From Bimuria novae-zelandiae CBS 107.79 (taxonomy: Eukaryota; Ascomycota; Dothideomycetes; Pleosporales; Didymosphaeriaceae), in contig ML976657.1 of the NCBI GenBank assembly GCA_010015655.1, positions 483,011-547,010 of the forward strand: 64,000 bases of DNA, in the 5' to 3' direction. The translations under genes and the position numbers were made by a program. Below the pieces are notes generated by a model. The model saw only the letters and a list, made by a program, of their open reading frames with translations. It was not told the origin of the DNA and did not search any database. This document shows, piece after piece, positions 21,812 to 31,806 of this stretch (its first letter is position 1; each line of letters starts with the position of its first letter).

Positions 21812-23617
21812 ATGCGGCTCAAGAGACATGCTCCGCTCATCGAGTCGACACTGAAGCGCGCTGCAGTGCGGCCCGCAGCCTCTTCGCTATGCAATCGCTG
21901 CCGGCGATATGCGTCGTCGCAAGCCTACCCTGAAAAGGTGGCCGTGCTTGGCGGTGGCATATCAGGTCTCGCGAGCGCCTACTTCGTGGCCAAGGAGTTC
22001 CCGCAGAGCAAGATTACCGTGCATGAGGCGAATAAGGACAGCGGCGGCTGGATCCAGTCGCGCCGGGTCGAGGTACCTGGCGGCGACGTGCTGTTTGAGT
22101 ACGGCCCCCGCACGCTGCGGCCGGGGAAAGATGCCCTGATCACGGCGCAATTGGTGGGCGTACACGAAGAATAGTTAGATGCTGGACTGACACGTCGCAG
22201 ATTCAAGAGCTGGGGCTCACTGACAATGTCATCTTCACCAAGAAGAACGCCCCCGGTGCGAAGAACCGCTACATTTATTACCCCGACCGACCCCAGCGCC
22301 TCCCTGCTGCGGGAGACGATTTCAGTTTCTGGCATTTGGTGGAGCTCTGGTCCTCTGGGCTGCTTGCGGGGATACCGAATGTATTGCTCGAACCAACAAG
22401 AGCGTGCCGGCCCTCCACCTTGCGCGATGAATCGATAGGATCTTTTATAGAGCGACGATTCGACAAGCGGCTGGCTAACAATTTGGCCTCTGCCGTCATG
22501 CACGGCATCTATGCCGGCGACGTCTGGAAGCTCAGTGCTCGGACGTTGATTTCGCAGGCGTGGCAAATAGAGGGATTCGGAGGCAACATCTACAGAGGTC
22601 TGTCGAAGTTACTAGAAAATCCCTCCTCGCCGGTCAGACAAGCGCTGTTCCATCCGCACGACCTGGCCATGTACAAAGCAATAGAAAGGGAGGTTGATTT
22701 GGACGAGACCTTCGCGGAACACCTGGCCGGTAGCGCAATGTTCACATTCGAGAATGGCATGGCCGAGTTGATCTCAACGCTAAAGAGCAAGCTTGAAAAT
22801 CATGGTCACGTGGAGTTCAAGTTTGGCAGCCGGGTGCAAGATTACAAATTGGCTGAGACGAACCCCCAGGAGGTCGAAGTCACTACGGGCGTACGTGTTC
22901 AGAACAACAGCACACATAGTCGGCGCTAATTTGGAACAGTCCACAGAGTCTCTCTCCACAGAGAAGTACGACCTCGTCATCTCCTCCCTCCGCAACTCCG
23001 ACCTCACCCCCTTCGTCACCGTAATGACGGTGAACCTCTACTTCCCGACCCCGAACTTGATCCCCCAAAAGGGCTTCGGCTACCTGATTCCCCAGTCCGT
23101 CGCCTTCGAGAAGAACCCCGAGCGCGCCCTGGGTGTTATCTTCGACTCAGACGCCATCACCGGCCAGGACAGCGCTGAAGGGACCAAATTCACCGTCATG
23201 CTCGGCGGCCACTACTGGGACGGCTGGGAGCATTTCCCCTCCGAAACCGAGGGCTTCGAAATGGCCATGTCGCTTCTCCAACGGCACCTCAAAATCAAGG
23301 AAAAGCCCACGCATTACCATGTCAATCTGAGCAAGGACTGCATCCCGCAGTACACGGTTGGTTACGAGGACCGCCTGCAAAAGTACGCCCACCAAGTCGC
23401 GGACCAGTTCAAGGGCAGAGTGCGCATCGTGGGTAACCAGGTAGGTGGAGTGGGAGTGAATGATTGTATCAAGGGGGCTTGGAGTATGGCGCGAGGCTTG
23501 AGGGGCGTGGCTTGGAAGGAGCCGCATACTGGTTTGGAACGAGCATTGCATCCTGATGTGGCATGGGAGGTCGCCCCAGCCAGCACAGGATTGCTGAGCA
23601 AGAGGAAGCCGCAGTAA
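21812..23617 (+). CDS. HEM14: Protoporphyrinogen oxidase (mitochondrial, heme synthesis)
   Basis: Exons are 21812-22153, 22201-22890 and 22940-23617 (introns 47 and 49 nt, phase 0), giving 569 aa. The enzyme oxidises protoporphyrinogen IX to protoporphyrin IX with FAD, the penultimate step of heme synthesis, at the inner mitochondrial membrane. The first ~35 residues are Arg-rich and resemble a mitochondrial presequence. VAVLGGGISGLASAYFV is the FAD dinucleotide-binding motif; FEYGPRTLRPG, RYIYYPDRPQRLP, GIYAGD and CIPQYTVGYEDR are family landmarks; GVGVNDCIKGAWSMAR closes the FAD site. From memory of the family, the stretch between ISSLRNSDL and VTVMTVNLYF is shorter than in most fungal homologues. 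ATG 21812 was chosen; the frame is open upstream only to a TTG. Confidence 0.93.
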
Positions 23618-24239
23618 CAACAACCCTCTGTACTCATATATAGCATCCAACACCCACGTGGAACATGGCATGCACAGCGGCGGAGGGTGGCAGAAATGTA
23701 TAACATTGGCGCAGCCTGTGGCGTCCGTCTTTTTGAGGAGATGGCTGTGCAGCAGCATTGTTATGTGAGTTGGTCGACAGAAGCCTATCCCACCCATAAC
23801 AAGTCATACCAACACAAGGTGAACACGAAATAGGAATAGGAAATCGATAGTTATGTGAATCACATATCTGGCCGAGCATTTTGCCGTCTTATAAAGAGCA
23901 ATTATGCACGCGGCACACACCCCCGTCGCATAGACTATGCCGCACTCCTGCACCGGGTAAGTTGCGTAGTCGCCTATGAGCCTCGTGTGACGGGTGTACG
24001 TGAGACGTGAGCCGCCCGCGCTAGGCGGTTTGGGGCGTGAATCAATATGTTTTTACGGTGCGGATACTTGTGTAGGATGGGAGGAGTCTGGAGAGGTATG
24101 TCTAGACTGCGTGCGCACGTGCGAAGGCACGCGTGAGGAACTTCTTTCTTACTTTCACACTATTTCCTATTCCTTTTCCTTTTCCTTTCCTATCTCTCCC
24201 TCGCGTTGGTACCAACTGCGCAAAAGCTAATTGTTCGCG
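23618..24239. promoter_or_regulatory. Intergenic region with CT-rich promoter tract
   Basis: A pyrimidine-rich tract at about 24141-24204 precedes the next start codon. CT tracts upstream of the start are common in highly expressed fungal genes. Confidence 0.5.
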
Positions 24240-25166
24240 ATGCTGTTCGCTTCGTTTTTTCTGATGATAATGGGACTGGGGTGTAGTGTACATGCAGAGC
24301 TCCTAACCGTCTACGCAAGAGGCGCCCGGCCACCGTGGACGACAGACGCCCAGGGCAGCACTGTCTTCCTCATCTCAGGCATAACTGAGAGTTTCGCCTC
24401 GTCGACACCCGCGCCTTCTGCATCCCCCTCACCAGAACCCTCCTCAGAAGACACCGAGCCATCCAGCATACGCTCTCTCGTCCCACCCACTGAGGCGTCG
24501 TCCACCCCCGCGAAAGCAACGCCTACAGCTGCACCGCCAGCGGAATCACCAACTCCCGACGCTCCCAGCCAACCCAGCGCCCTCACAACCACTCCTCCAC
24601 CCACAGACTCCACTCCCACTGCCACCGCCTCAGACGCAACCGCCTCACCCCCAAACTCGGACCCAGGATCTCCCTCCCCAAGCTCCTCCTCCGCAGGCAC
24701 AACGTCCAACACCCCACCCCTCCCCTCATCCTCCTCTGGCACCTCCACAGGCGCTAAAATCGGCATCGGCGTCGGCGTCGCCGCCCTCGCCGTCCTCGCC
24801 CTCGCCGGCCTATCCTTCTTCCTCCTCCGCCGCCGCCGTCGACGCCAACAAACCCTTTCCCATTCGAAAACCGTGCCTTTCGTGGCTGAGGAGATTGGCG
24901 CGCCGCCGTACGCAGATGCGCCGCCGCCAACGCGGGCTGTGGACGAGAAGAAGGCGTATATGATGGTAGGTGGGAATGGTGGTGGGAGTAGTGGGGTTAG
25001 TGAGTTGGAGGGTGATGGGAGGGCGGAGATGTATGGGGGTGGGGGAGGCAGGTTTGTGAGTGAGTTACCGGGGGATCAGGCGTTTTCGCAAGAAGGTGGG
25101 AGAGGTGAGAGGCCGGTGAGTGAGTTGATGGGGGATGTGGGGAGGGATGTTAAGGTGCCGCGGTGA
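24240..25166 (+). CDS. Secreted/single-pass Ser/Thr/Pro-rich wall-sensor-like protein
   Basis: One exon, 308 aa from ATG 24240; the frame upstream opens only at a TTG. A signal peptide is evident (MLFASFFLMIMGLGCSVHA). Then comes a short region with WTTDAQGSTVFLIS, ~120 residues of Ser/Thr/Pro-rich likely O-mannosylated stalk, and one transmembrane helix (IGIGVGVAALAVLALAGL) followed by a stop-transfer RRRRRRR. The cytosolic tail is Gly-rich with three repeats of the form (V)SEL-x-GD. The layout matches fungal cell-wall integrity sensors (Mid2/Wsc-like), but no WSC domain is seen. Plasma membrane location is inferred. Confidence 0.75.
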   Translation: MLFASFFLMIMGLGCSVHAELLTVYARGARPPWTTDAQGSTVFLISGITESFASSTPAPSASPSPEPSSEDTEPSSIRSLVPPTEASSTPAKATPTAAPPAESPTPDAPSQPSALTTTPPPTDSTPTATASDATASPPNSDPGSPSPSSSSAGTTSNTPPLPSSSSGTSTGAKIGIGVGVAALAVLALAGLSFFLLRRRRRRQQTLSHSKTVPFVAEEIGAPPYADAPPPTRAVDEKKAYMMVGGNGGGSSGVSELEGDGRAEMYGGGGGRFVSELPGDQAFSQEGGRGERPVSELMGDVGRDVKVPR

Positions 25167-25594
25167 GGGAAGGGTGGAGATGGATATAGGGTTAGGGTTG
25201 GAGGGAGGAGGGATAGAGAGGCGAGAGTGGAAGGTAATTTCGTGTAATGGATGGGCCGCTTGGGATTACCTGGGTGGCATCTAAGAGCTGCATATTTCAA
25301 GCGCGCTGCTAATCGGTATTTCTTTGTGAGGGTGGAGAAGACTGGGGTATTTCTCGATCTGTCTATCCGAGATGGTTATGTACGGTTTATCTGGACATTT
25401 AAGATTAATTTAGATCAGAGATGGGTGCCAAGAGTAGTACGGTGCATTTAGTGGTCTATTATTTTGTTCACCACACTATCAAGACGAGACTTCTCGAGTT
25501 GGTTAAAGCCTTTTTGAACGTCTGTTTAGTCAGGGAACAAAGGAAACTCTTTGGAAGGGGATCCAACTGGTACAAGCGTTGCTCGGCGTGTTCC
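25167..25594. other. Intergenic region next to hAT insertion
   Basis: 3' flank of the sensor-like gene up to the left target duplication of the hAT element. Nothing else is seen. Confidence 0.4.
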
Positions 25595-25602
25595 AAGCTG
25601 CA
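25595..25602. repeat. Left 8-bp target-site duplication of hAT element
   Basis: AAGCTGCA directly precedes the left terminal repeat; the identical 8-mer lies at 27188-27195. Confidence 0.93.
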
Positions 25603-27187
25603 CAGCGCGTCCAACAGTACGTACTACGGTCCGTAATCTACGGTCCGTAGTTGGTTTTTGGCTGTACGTACCGTAGTGAGGCGCCCACCGTACCGTACAC
25701 CGTACCGTACCAGATTTTGACCCGTAGTACGGCTGTACGGTTCCTAATTAGGAAGGAGGCGTAAGTAGAGCTCTAGGTAGCGGATTTTAATAGATCCGAG
25801 TGGCGGATCTGATAGATTTAATAGATCTGGCTATTTTAGGTGTAGTATATCTCTATATAGAGCAAATATAGAGCTTTAGCCCTTAACTACCTTTTTGCCC
25901 TTATTCTTATATAATCTTTAGCCCGTTTATCTTATTTATTATTAAATTTAACATGTTAATTACTTCCTAAATAAGCTCTTCTTATACTATATAATTATCT
26001 TAAGTATTATAGCTATCGTAACTATTAATATTAATACTATATTATGCGTCTACCGCCTAGAGAGCTCTCGTATTAGCCAGCTCCTTATGATTGTTATCGC
26101 CGTCTATTTATCCCCCCTACGAGTATCCTACGGGCCGCAATAATAGCAGGGAGTTTAATATTAATTAGGCTAATATATAGCATGGCAAGCGGCACCTTGT
26201 CCCTAATTGTATAGGATACCGCGTGCGGCATAAATCCAAATCTCTAGGCGGCCGCAAAGCCGATCAATATAGCGATACAGCGCAGAGTTGAGCTACCTGG
26301 AGGATAATATAGTTAGTAGAAGGACATTCTTTATATATAAGAAATGCTATAGAGAGAGAATAGCCGCCTGCCTCTTCGATATTAAGTCTAGTACCGCTTA
26401 TATTACCGTCTATCTTAAGAAGGCGCATTTTATTAACCTAGATAAAGGTTTTATACTACCTACCTTTAGCCTCTTATTAGATCTGTTTAAGAGAGCTGCA
26501 GGCGCCGGATCTAGAGTTTCTTATACGCTATAGCAAGAACTAGAGCTATCAAAAGCGTATATTAACTAGGTAATCCTTTATAATCTAAGCTTCGCGATGG
26601 CGACGTTATCGGGCAGCAGAGGCTTGCTAACATAGAATCGAACGGATCTGCTACATGCCCTGCCGAACAGACCAGCGTCTGTCAGATTTACTAGACGACC
26701 CTCACCGCTGGTGGGTGGAAGTAGGTCAAAAACGGTACCCAATTGTCTTCAAGATGGCTATGGATCACCTCTCTGTGCCAGCCACCTCGTGCGACTGCGA
26801 GCGCTGTTTCTCCTCTACCAAACGTACAGTCACGTGCGATCGCAATTCACTATCACCAGAGACGATTAAGGCCTGTCAACTACAGAAGAACTGGCTGAGG
26901 AGAGACGCCGTGCCAAGTTACCTCAAGGACCTAACTAGCTATATAAATAACAAGGAGAAACAGGAGACAAAGGTTGCCGAGGACGACGCTGCTAGCATAG
27001 AGGATCTAGATAACGACGATCCCGAAGACCTCTATTCACAGGACTTTCCTAATTAGGAAATATTACGGCCGTACTATTAATACCGTACTGGCTTTCGAAC
27101 CGTAGCGTACGTACAGTATTAGCTAACAACCGTAACGTAACCGTAGCGAGGTCGAACAGTACGTACTACGTACTGTTGGACGCGCTG
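25603..27187. mobile_element. hAT-family DNA transposon, 1585 bp, degraded
   Basis: Perfect 21-bp terminal inverted repeats begin CAGCGCGTCCAACAGTAC at 25603 and end at 27187; the element is flanked by identical 8-bp duplications, the hAT size. Subterminal regions at both ends are packed with CCGTA/CGTAC motifs in both orientations, and a 14-bp palindrome TTCCTAATTAGGAA lies at 25741-25754 and again at 27046-27059. The interior 25760-26620 is AT-rich and RIP-like. The right third keeps normal composition and a piece of hAT transposase. The mosaic suggests a deletion derivative or chimera. Confidence 0.92.
26655..27056 (+). pseudogene. hAT transpos­ase C-terminal dimerisation fragment
   Basis: 133 codons open with DPHRWWVEVGQKRYPIVFKMA, the start of the hAT C-terminal dimerisation region, then LSVPATSCDCERCFS and FSSTKRTVTCDRNSLSPET, followed by an acidic tail. 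The RNase-H-like catalytic region expected upstream is absent or RIP-destroyed, so this is a fragment rather than a full transposase. It may still produce a short protein. Confidence 0.85.
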
Positions 27188-27195
27188 AAGCTGCA
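27188..27195. repeat. Right 8-bp target-site duplication of hAT element
   Basis: AAGCTGCA, identical to the left copy at 25595-25602. Confidence 0.93.
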
Positions 27196-27512
27196 TTCAC
27201 GGGTGATAGAGAACACCGAGTGTCCAGCTCCGCTTCAATGGAGGCCGTTACACATTATCAACAGTTACGCTTCGTATCCACAAACGGATCATCGCACCGG
27301 AATTCACTCACGCCTTCAATGTTAGAGAGAAAATTGTCTACTTCAAGTTGCTCTTCAAGCACAAGAACACCGTTGACGTTGCTGCCCTAAAGTCACACAC
27401 CCATCAATCCTCAGCATTCCTTATAACCCCTGCCACTACCTAACTCCACATCGTTCCTCCGCCGCCGCGCCTTCGCTATAACTTTTATTCTCGAAAACGA
27501 CTATTTTGTGCT
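27196..27512. other. Upstream region of RapZ-C gene
   Basis: Pyrimidine-rich just before the start codon. Nothing else is seen. Confidence 0.4.
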
Positions 27513-28356
27513 ATGGACTTCCACTTCATCCCTCCACCCCCACTGCTCGAGCAAGAGCACATCACCACCACAACCACCACAACCCACCACCCCGCCGTCG
27601 CAATGACGAACCAACAACACATAACCGTCCACGAAGTGCACAACCCCGGAATGGTCATCCATCATCCCGTCATCCCCTTCGTGCCACCAGTCCCCCTTTT
27701 CCACCAACCCTTCCTCCCTCTCGCCCCCGTCCCGACATTCCATCACCACCAGCAGCACTACATACCCCACCACCCCGGCGCCGTCGCCATGCAAAAATTT
27801 GCCCCCGGCATCCTCGAGCACAATTTATCACGCCAATCCCAACGGACCGCGTACATCGTTACCTACAGCACCGCGCGCCTCGCAGCCGGGGACCCCTCGG
27901 CCGTCGCGCGCTACGAGCAAGCGCTGTTCGCGACAGGCATGCAGCCGGTTATTACGTTTGACGTGGGACACTTCCCTCCGCCGCCGCCGGGGGTCGCGGC
28001 GCAGTGGAGCGGCGTGAGTCACGAGGTGCAGGAGTGCGTGAGGCGGTATGGCGAGGGGATGAGGGATTTGTATGTGTACCCTTTCCCTACCCTAGTTTAT
28101 TCTCTTCTGAGGAACTCGGGCACGAAGAGCTTTTGCTAACGGTGTATAAAGGGACGAAGTTGTGAGGCTGATGATGAGCGCGTATGATCAGCAGGGGTAC
28201 GCGGGGTCGTTGCTGCTCATGGTCGCGTGTCCGGGGGGCACGCATAGGAGCGTGGCGGTCGCGGAGATTGTTAAGAAGAAGTTGCTGAGGAGGGGGGTTG
28301 CGAGTGTGCATGTGGATCATGCGCATCGTGTGAGGCATCCGGGGGACGCGGTGTAA
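27513..28356 (+). CDS. RapZ C-terminal-domain-like protein
   Basis: Exons are 27513-28069 and 28152-28356 (82-nt intron, donor GTATGT, CTAAC branch), giving 253 aa. The first ~95 residues are His/Pro/Thr-rich low complexity. The rest resembles the RapZ C-terminal domain: FDVGHFPPPPPG, SGVSHEVQECVRRYGE, then LLLMVACPGGTHRSVAVAEI and VHVDHAHR. In bacteria the domain binds small RNA and amino-sugar signals next to an N-terminal P-loop domain. Here the P-loop domain is missing and a disordered His-rich extension replaces it. Fungal stand-alone versions are of unknown function. Confidence 0.8.
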
Positions 28357-28892
28357 GTGTTTGAGACGAGCGAGCGGTCGGGTCGCCATTTGCAGCTTGG
28401 AATTCGGAAGGACGTGAAATGAAATGTTTGGGGAGATATTTCGGGTGATGCTGGAGCGCGATCGTGGAAGATGGAGGTTTGGGAAATAAGTGTAGCGCTT
28501 GGGTGGTGGTTGCTTGCAATGGAATGGTATTTGTTTTCCTTGTAGCTACTGGGTTCGTACGTATAAAGCCCGCGCATACGATTTTGAGGACCGAATTCAT
28601 TAATTCTATTAGCCAGCAGCAACAGCTCCAGCTTATCCTTCAGTGCCCACTAGATTGAAATGCTGCGTTTATGCCAGGAGGAACATCCGGAGGTCGACGC
28701 CGCTCAGGCTTTCTGTGGTGACTTAAGCATGAAAGCGCTCTTCAAATCATAAGCTTCCCACAGCTTCGCCCTATTTTAGCCAAAATTACGGTTAACCAAA
28801 GGATCGGAAGTGCTACCTGTTATGTACCACCCATTTAATCGACCGATTCGAACATTGAGAATTGTTCACTAGGGAATCTTCCGCTAGCCTGT
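28357..28892. other. Intergenic region up to mariner element
   Basis: 3' flank of the RapZ-C gene; no exon or repeat recognised. Confidence 0.4.
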
Positions 28893-30330
28893 CACGCGGT
28901 AAACGAAAAATCGCGCACACCAAAACAACGCTAGTCCACCCCCGCCATGCAACACTCTGCAGCCACCTTTTTACACAAAAATAAAACTCCACACGCTACA
29001 CCACTTTACAATAATATTTTACTACATAATTAATTAAATAGCCTAATTACCTAATAACCCCTATTTAAACACGCTAAAAAAGTCGCGGATTAAAGGTGCC
29101 TACGAGTTTATAGATTTCCGCCGCATACCCTACTATTATAACGATGTTTTTAGCTATTACAGCGTGAAACGCCGCCAGGGCTAGGAGATACTTGCTAAGG
29201 ACAATATAGAGGCTAATAGGACCTATTATAATAGTATATTAACGGCGAAGAAGCGCAGTAGACCCTTAAAGCTATCTTTAAAGGACCTAAAGCGTGCTAA
29301 CAAGTATTTATAAGACCTAGGATAGGACGCCCGCGTCCTTATATAAGAGCAGCTAGTATATAAATTAGATCTCGGCGTTAGCGGCAAGACCCTTAAGGAG
29401 CATCTTTATACTATAAATTACTTAAAATACGTTACTTATAATAAAGGCTAGATCTCCTAGCGCGTTACAAAGCTCCGCGTTAAGTACTCTACTATTATGC
29501 TTAAAAAGTACCTTAATAAGAAGGACTAGCGCCGCGTACGCTTCTCCGACGAGGTACACTAGAGTATAGGGCCTAAGGGCAAGATAAGGATTATTAGAAA
29601 ACCTAAAGAGCGCTACTATCGCGATTATATATAATACATATTAAATCGCGATAACGAGAAGACTCTAGAGCGCTAGCACTTATAGGCCGCCGTAGGCTTT
29701 AATTTTAAGAGTAACTTATACTTTTATAACGTCCTAGGTAATAAAAATAGCAAAATAAGCCTTAAGGTATACTACAACGCGATCCTTAAGCGTATTATTA
29801 AGCTATAAATTTTACGCGGCGACGACTTCGTGCTAAAGGAAGATAATAACTCTAGCTATAAGATAGGTAAATCCTCTAATAATATTATTTATAATTAAAA
29901 GAAAACCTATAGCTTAAAGTCCTACTTTAACTATACACACTTACCCAATTTAGCACCTATAGAAAATTACTAGCAGCCTCTAAAGCAGTATCTTAAAAGG
30001 TTCCCCTATTAGGACGTTTTTAAAATAAGAGACCTCGTAATTAAAAGCTAGTAATTAATTAACTAAAAGTTTATAAACAAGCGCGTTAATAGCATGCCGC
30101 AAAGGCTACGAGACTACTACGACTCCGGCGGAGAAATCACATGTTATTGAGCTTAACACCAAACAAAAGTCATGTATATACAGATCTACATATAAAGCAA
30201 GCCTCACGGTGCGATTTGGCGTCGAAATCGATTTAATATGGCTCGAATTTCGACTTTGTAGGGCAAATGTATGGGTGACAAAAAGCTGACTCATCTAGTT
30301 TGGTGTGCGCGATTTTTCGTTTACCGCGTG
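28893..30330. mobile_element. RIP-degraded Tc1/mariner-type element, 1438 bp
   Basis: Perfect 32-bp inverted repeats lie at 28893-28924 and 30299-30330 (each begins CACGCGGTAAACGAAAAA from outside). The interior is AT-rich and encodes a Tc1/mariner (DDE_3) transposase broken by many TAG/TAA codons. The immediate flanks share a 5-bp direct repeat CCTGT on both sides instead of the TA expected for this superfamily, so the exact duplication is uncertain. Confidence 0.9.
29085..30055 (+). pseudogene. Tc1/mariner transposase remnant
   Basis: In one frame around 29540-30030 the remnant reads [56 protein letters not shown] and HLPNLAPIENY, the order of landmarks in fungal DDE_3 transposases (the Asp in SDEV, the Asp in KEDN, and the Glu in PIEN). 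TAG or TAA stands at several positions where this family has Trp or Gln (for example after DEVH and in ER-stop-HL-stop-AAVGF). That pattern is typical of RIP. Non-functional. Confidence 0.9.
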
Positions 30331-30660
30331 CCTGTGACTATACGAGGCTTGCCAACACAGTAACACCCTAAGAAGGCATTGCGCACATCCTATTTCCTAG
30401 CGTAAGATGATCCATGACTTAGAGACAATGCACCCGTTTTCATTGGACGATGAGGGGAGAGTGGCAACTCTCTTGCGCCACATACCGCGGGCTTAACTCA
30501 AGCAAATAATCCTGTGTAAGCGTTGTGGTCGTGACGACCACCACTCGTTGGTCGCATCGTGTGGCCTTTCCATGGTATCGTGCGACGACAACCGCTATAA
30601 ATCACCTGAACGTGTCAAATTCCCGCACTCAAGGCGTTCCCCCGCTTTTGCTCTGCGTCA
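30331..30660. other. Intergenic region right of mariner element
   Basis: Probable promoter of the small gene at 30661. Nothing specific is seen. Confidence 0.4.
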
Positions 30661-31290
30661 ATGCAGTCCGCACGTTCGTCTCGTAGATCGTACAATGGCT
30701 ATATCGACCCGCGGGTGTTTGGGGCAGCAGGTATGTAATTTTGCTTTGTCAGTGTAGAGTTGGCTACAGTGTTCAGACGAGCGTTGGAATGCTGTGTCAT
30801 AGGTACGCGACATGCGAAGGTGGAACAGGCATCAGCTTTTGCCCTTTGCCTGTGCCGTAGCAGGAGGGAAGCCGTGTTGATGGAAGCGCTATAGGTACAC
30901 CAGACCGCTACTGGAAGCACCCGCAGCGGACCTGGACGGAAAAGACTCTGTACTACGACAGGATGATCCTCGTTCTCAATGCCGCCTTAGACGCCGCGCT
31001 CGAGAGCTTTGCGCATCTCCGCCTTGTGTTCGAGGACGAGACCAAAGGCATTCGGTGGTACGCCAAGGAAGAGGTTCTAAACTCTCTTTGGGCAACAAGG
31101 ATGGAAACGAAGGTCTCAGAGCGACCTATGCCTGGGCCTGAAGAAGATGTGAGCCCACTTCCGTGAGGCGTACATGAGGTCGTGGTTAACTGAGGTCGTG
31201 GTTAACCCCTCGCAGGCCAAGAAAGCCCGCGCGAAGCTGGAGAAAGCTTTGACGGCGGCGGTGTACCGTACGAGGAACGTCGTCAGCTAG
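30661..31290 (+). CDS. Small three-exon hypothetical protein
   Basis: Exons are 30661-30730, 30895-31148 and 31216-31290; donors GTATGT and GTGAGC and acceptors ATAG and GCAG join in matching phases to give 132 aa. The product begins MQSARSSRRSYNGYIDPRVF; exon 2 reads GTPDRYWKHPQRTWTEKTLYY and a helical stretch (ILVLNAALDAALESFAHLRLVFED); the C-terminus is basic (AKKARAKLEKALTAAVYRTR). The coherent phases over two introns support a real gene. No family is recognised. Intron 2 contains a 16-bp tandem duplication (TGAGGTCGTGGTTAAC). Confidence 0.6.
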
Positions 31291-31806
31291 CGAAATCGGA
31301 ACGCACTGGCAGCTAAAGATCAGGCTTGTATCGATAGAGCACTTTCGAAAGTCGTGACGTTTGGGAAACAATGCCTCGACCTGCTGGCATTGGCGGATAG
31401 ACAGTATACGCAGTTCGTGCCGTTGCAGCGTGAGCTTGGTTTTTTGAAGAGTGTTGTTCTTGGGCACGACTTTGAAGGGAGTGGTGAGGGAGATGGAGAC
31501 AACTGGAGTGATTGAGGAGATCACAAGGTCTGACGGTTGGTTTAGAGGGTACGCTGTATGACTGTCACGGCTGATCGTTTTCGCTCTTGTAGATCATCGT
31601 CTCCCATCGCAGTTTTGAGTTGAGTGAGCCTGTGTCTAAGCCAATGCGCCAAATCCCATGGCATTGTGGTTCCTTGGCATCCGGGCCATGCTGTAGTAGT
31701 AGAGAAAAAGCCCTCGCATCATGCATGATCTCAAGACGGACGGTATAGAGGCAGGTGGTTGTCGAGATTTCATCTGGTAGCTATGACAATAGCTTAATAC
31801 TTCGTC
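31291..31806. other. Convergent intergenic region
   Basis: 3' flanks of the small three-exon gene and of the degenerate zinc-cluster regulator. A 112-codon minus frame at 31186-31524 lacks motifs. Confidence 0.4.

Noticed and set aside
31186..31524. 112-codon minus frame
   Set aside because: It overlaps exon 3 of the better-supported plus-strand gene and has no recognisable domain.
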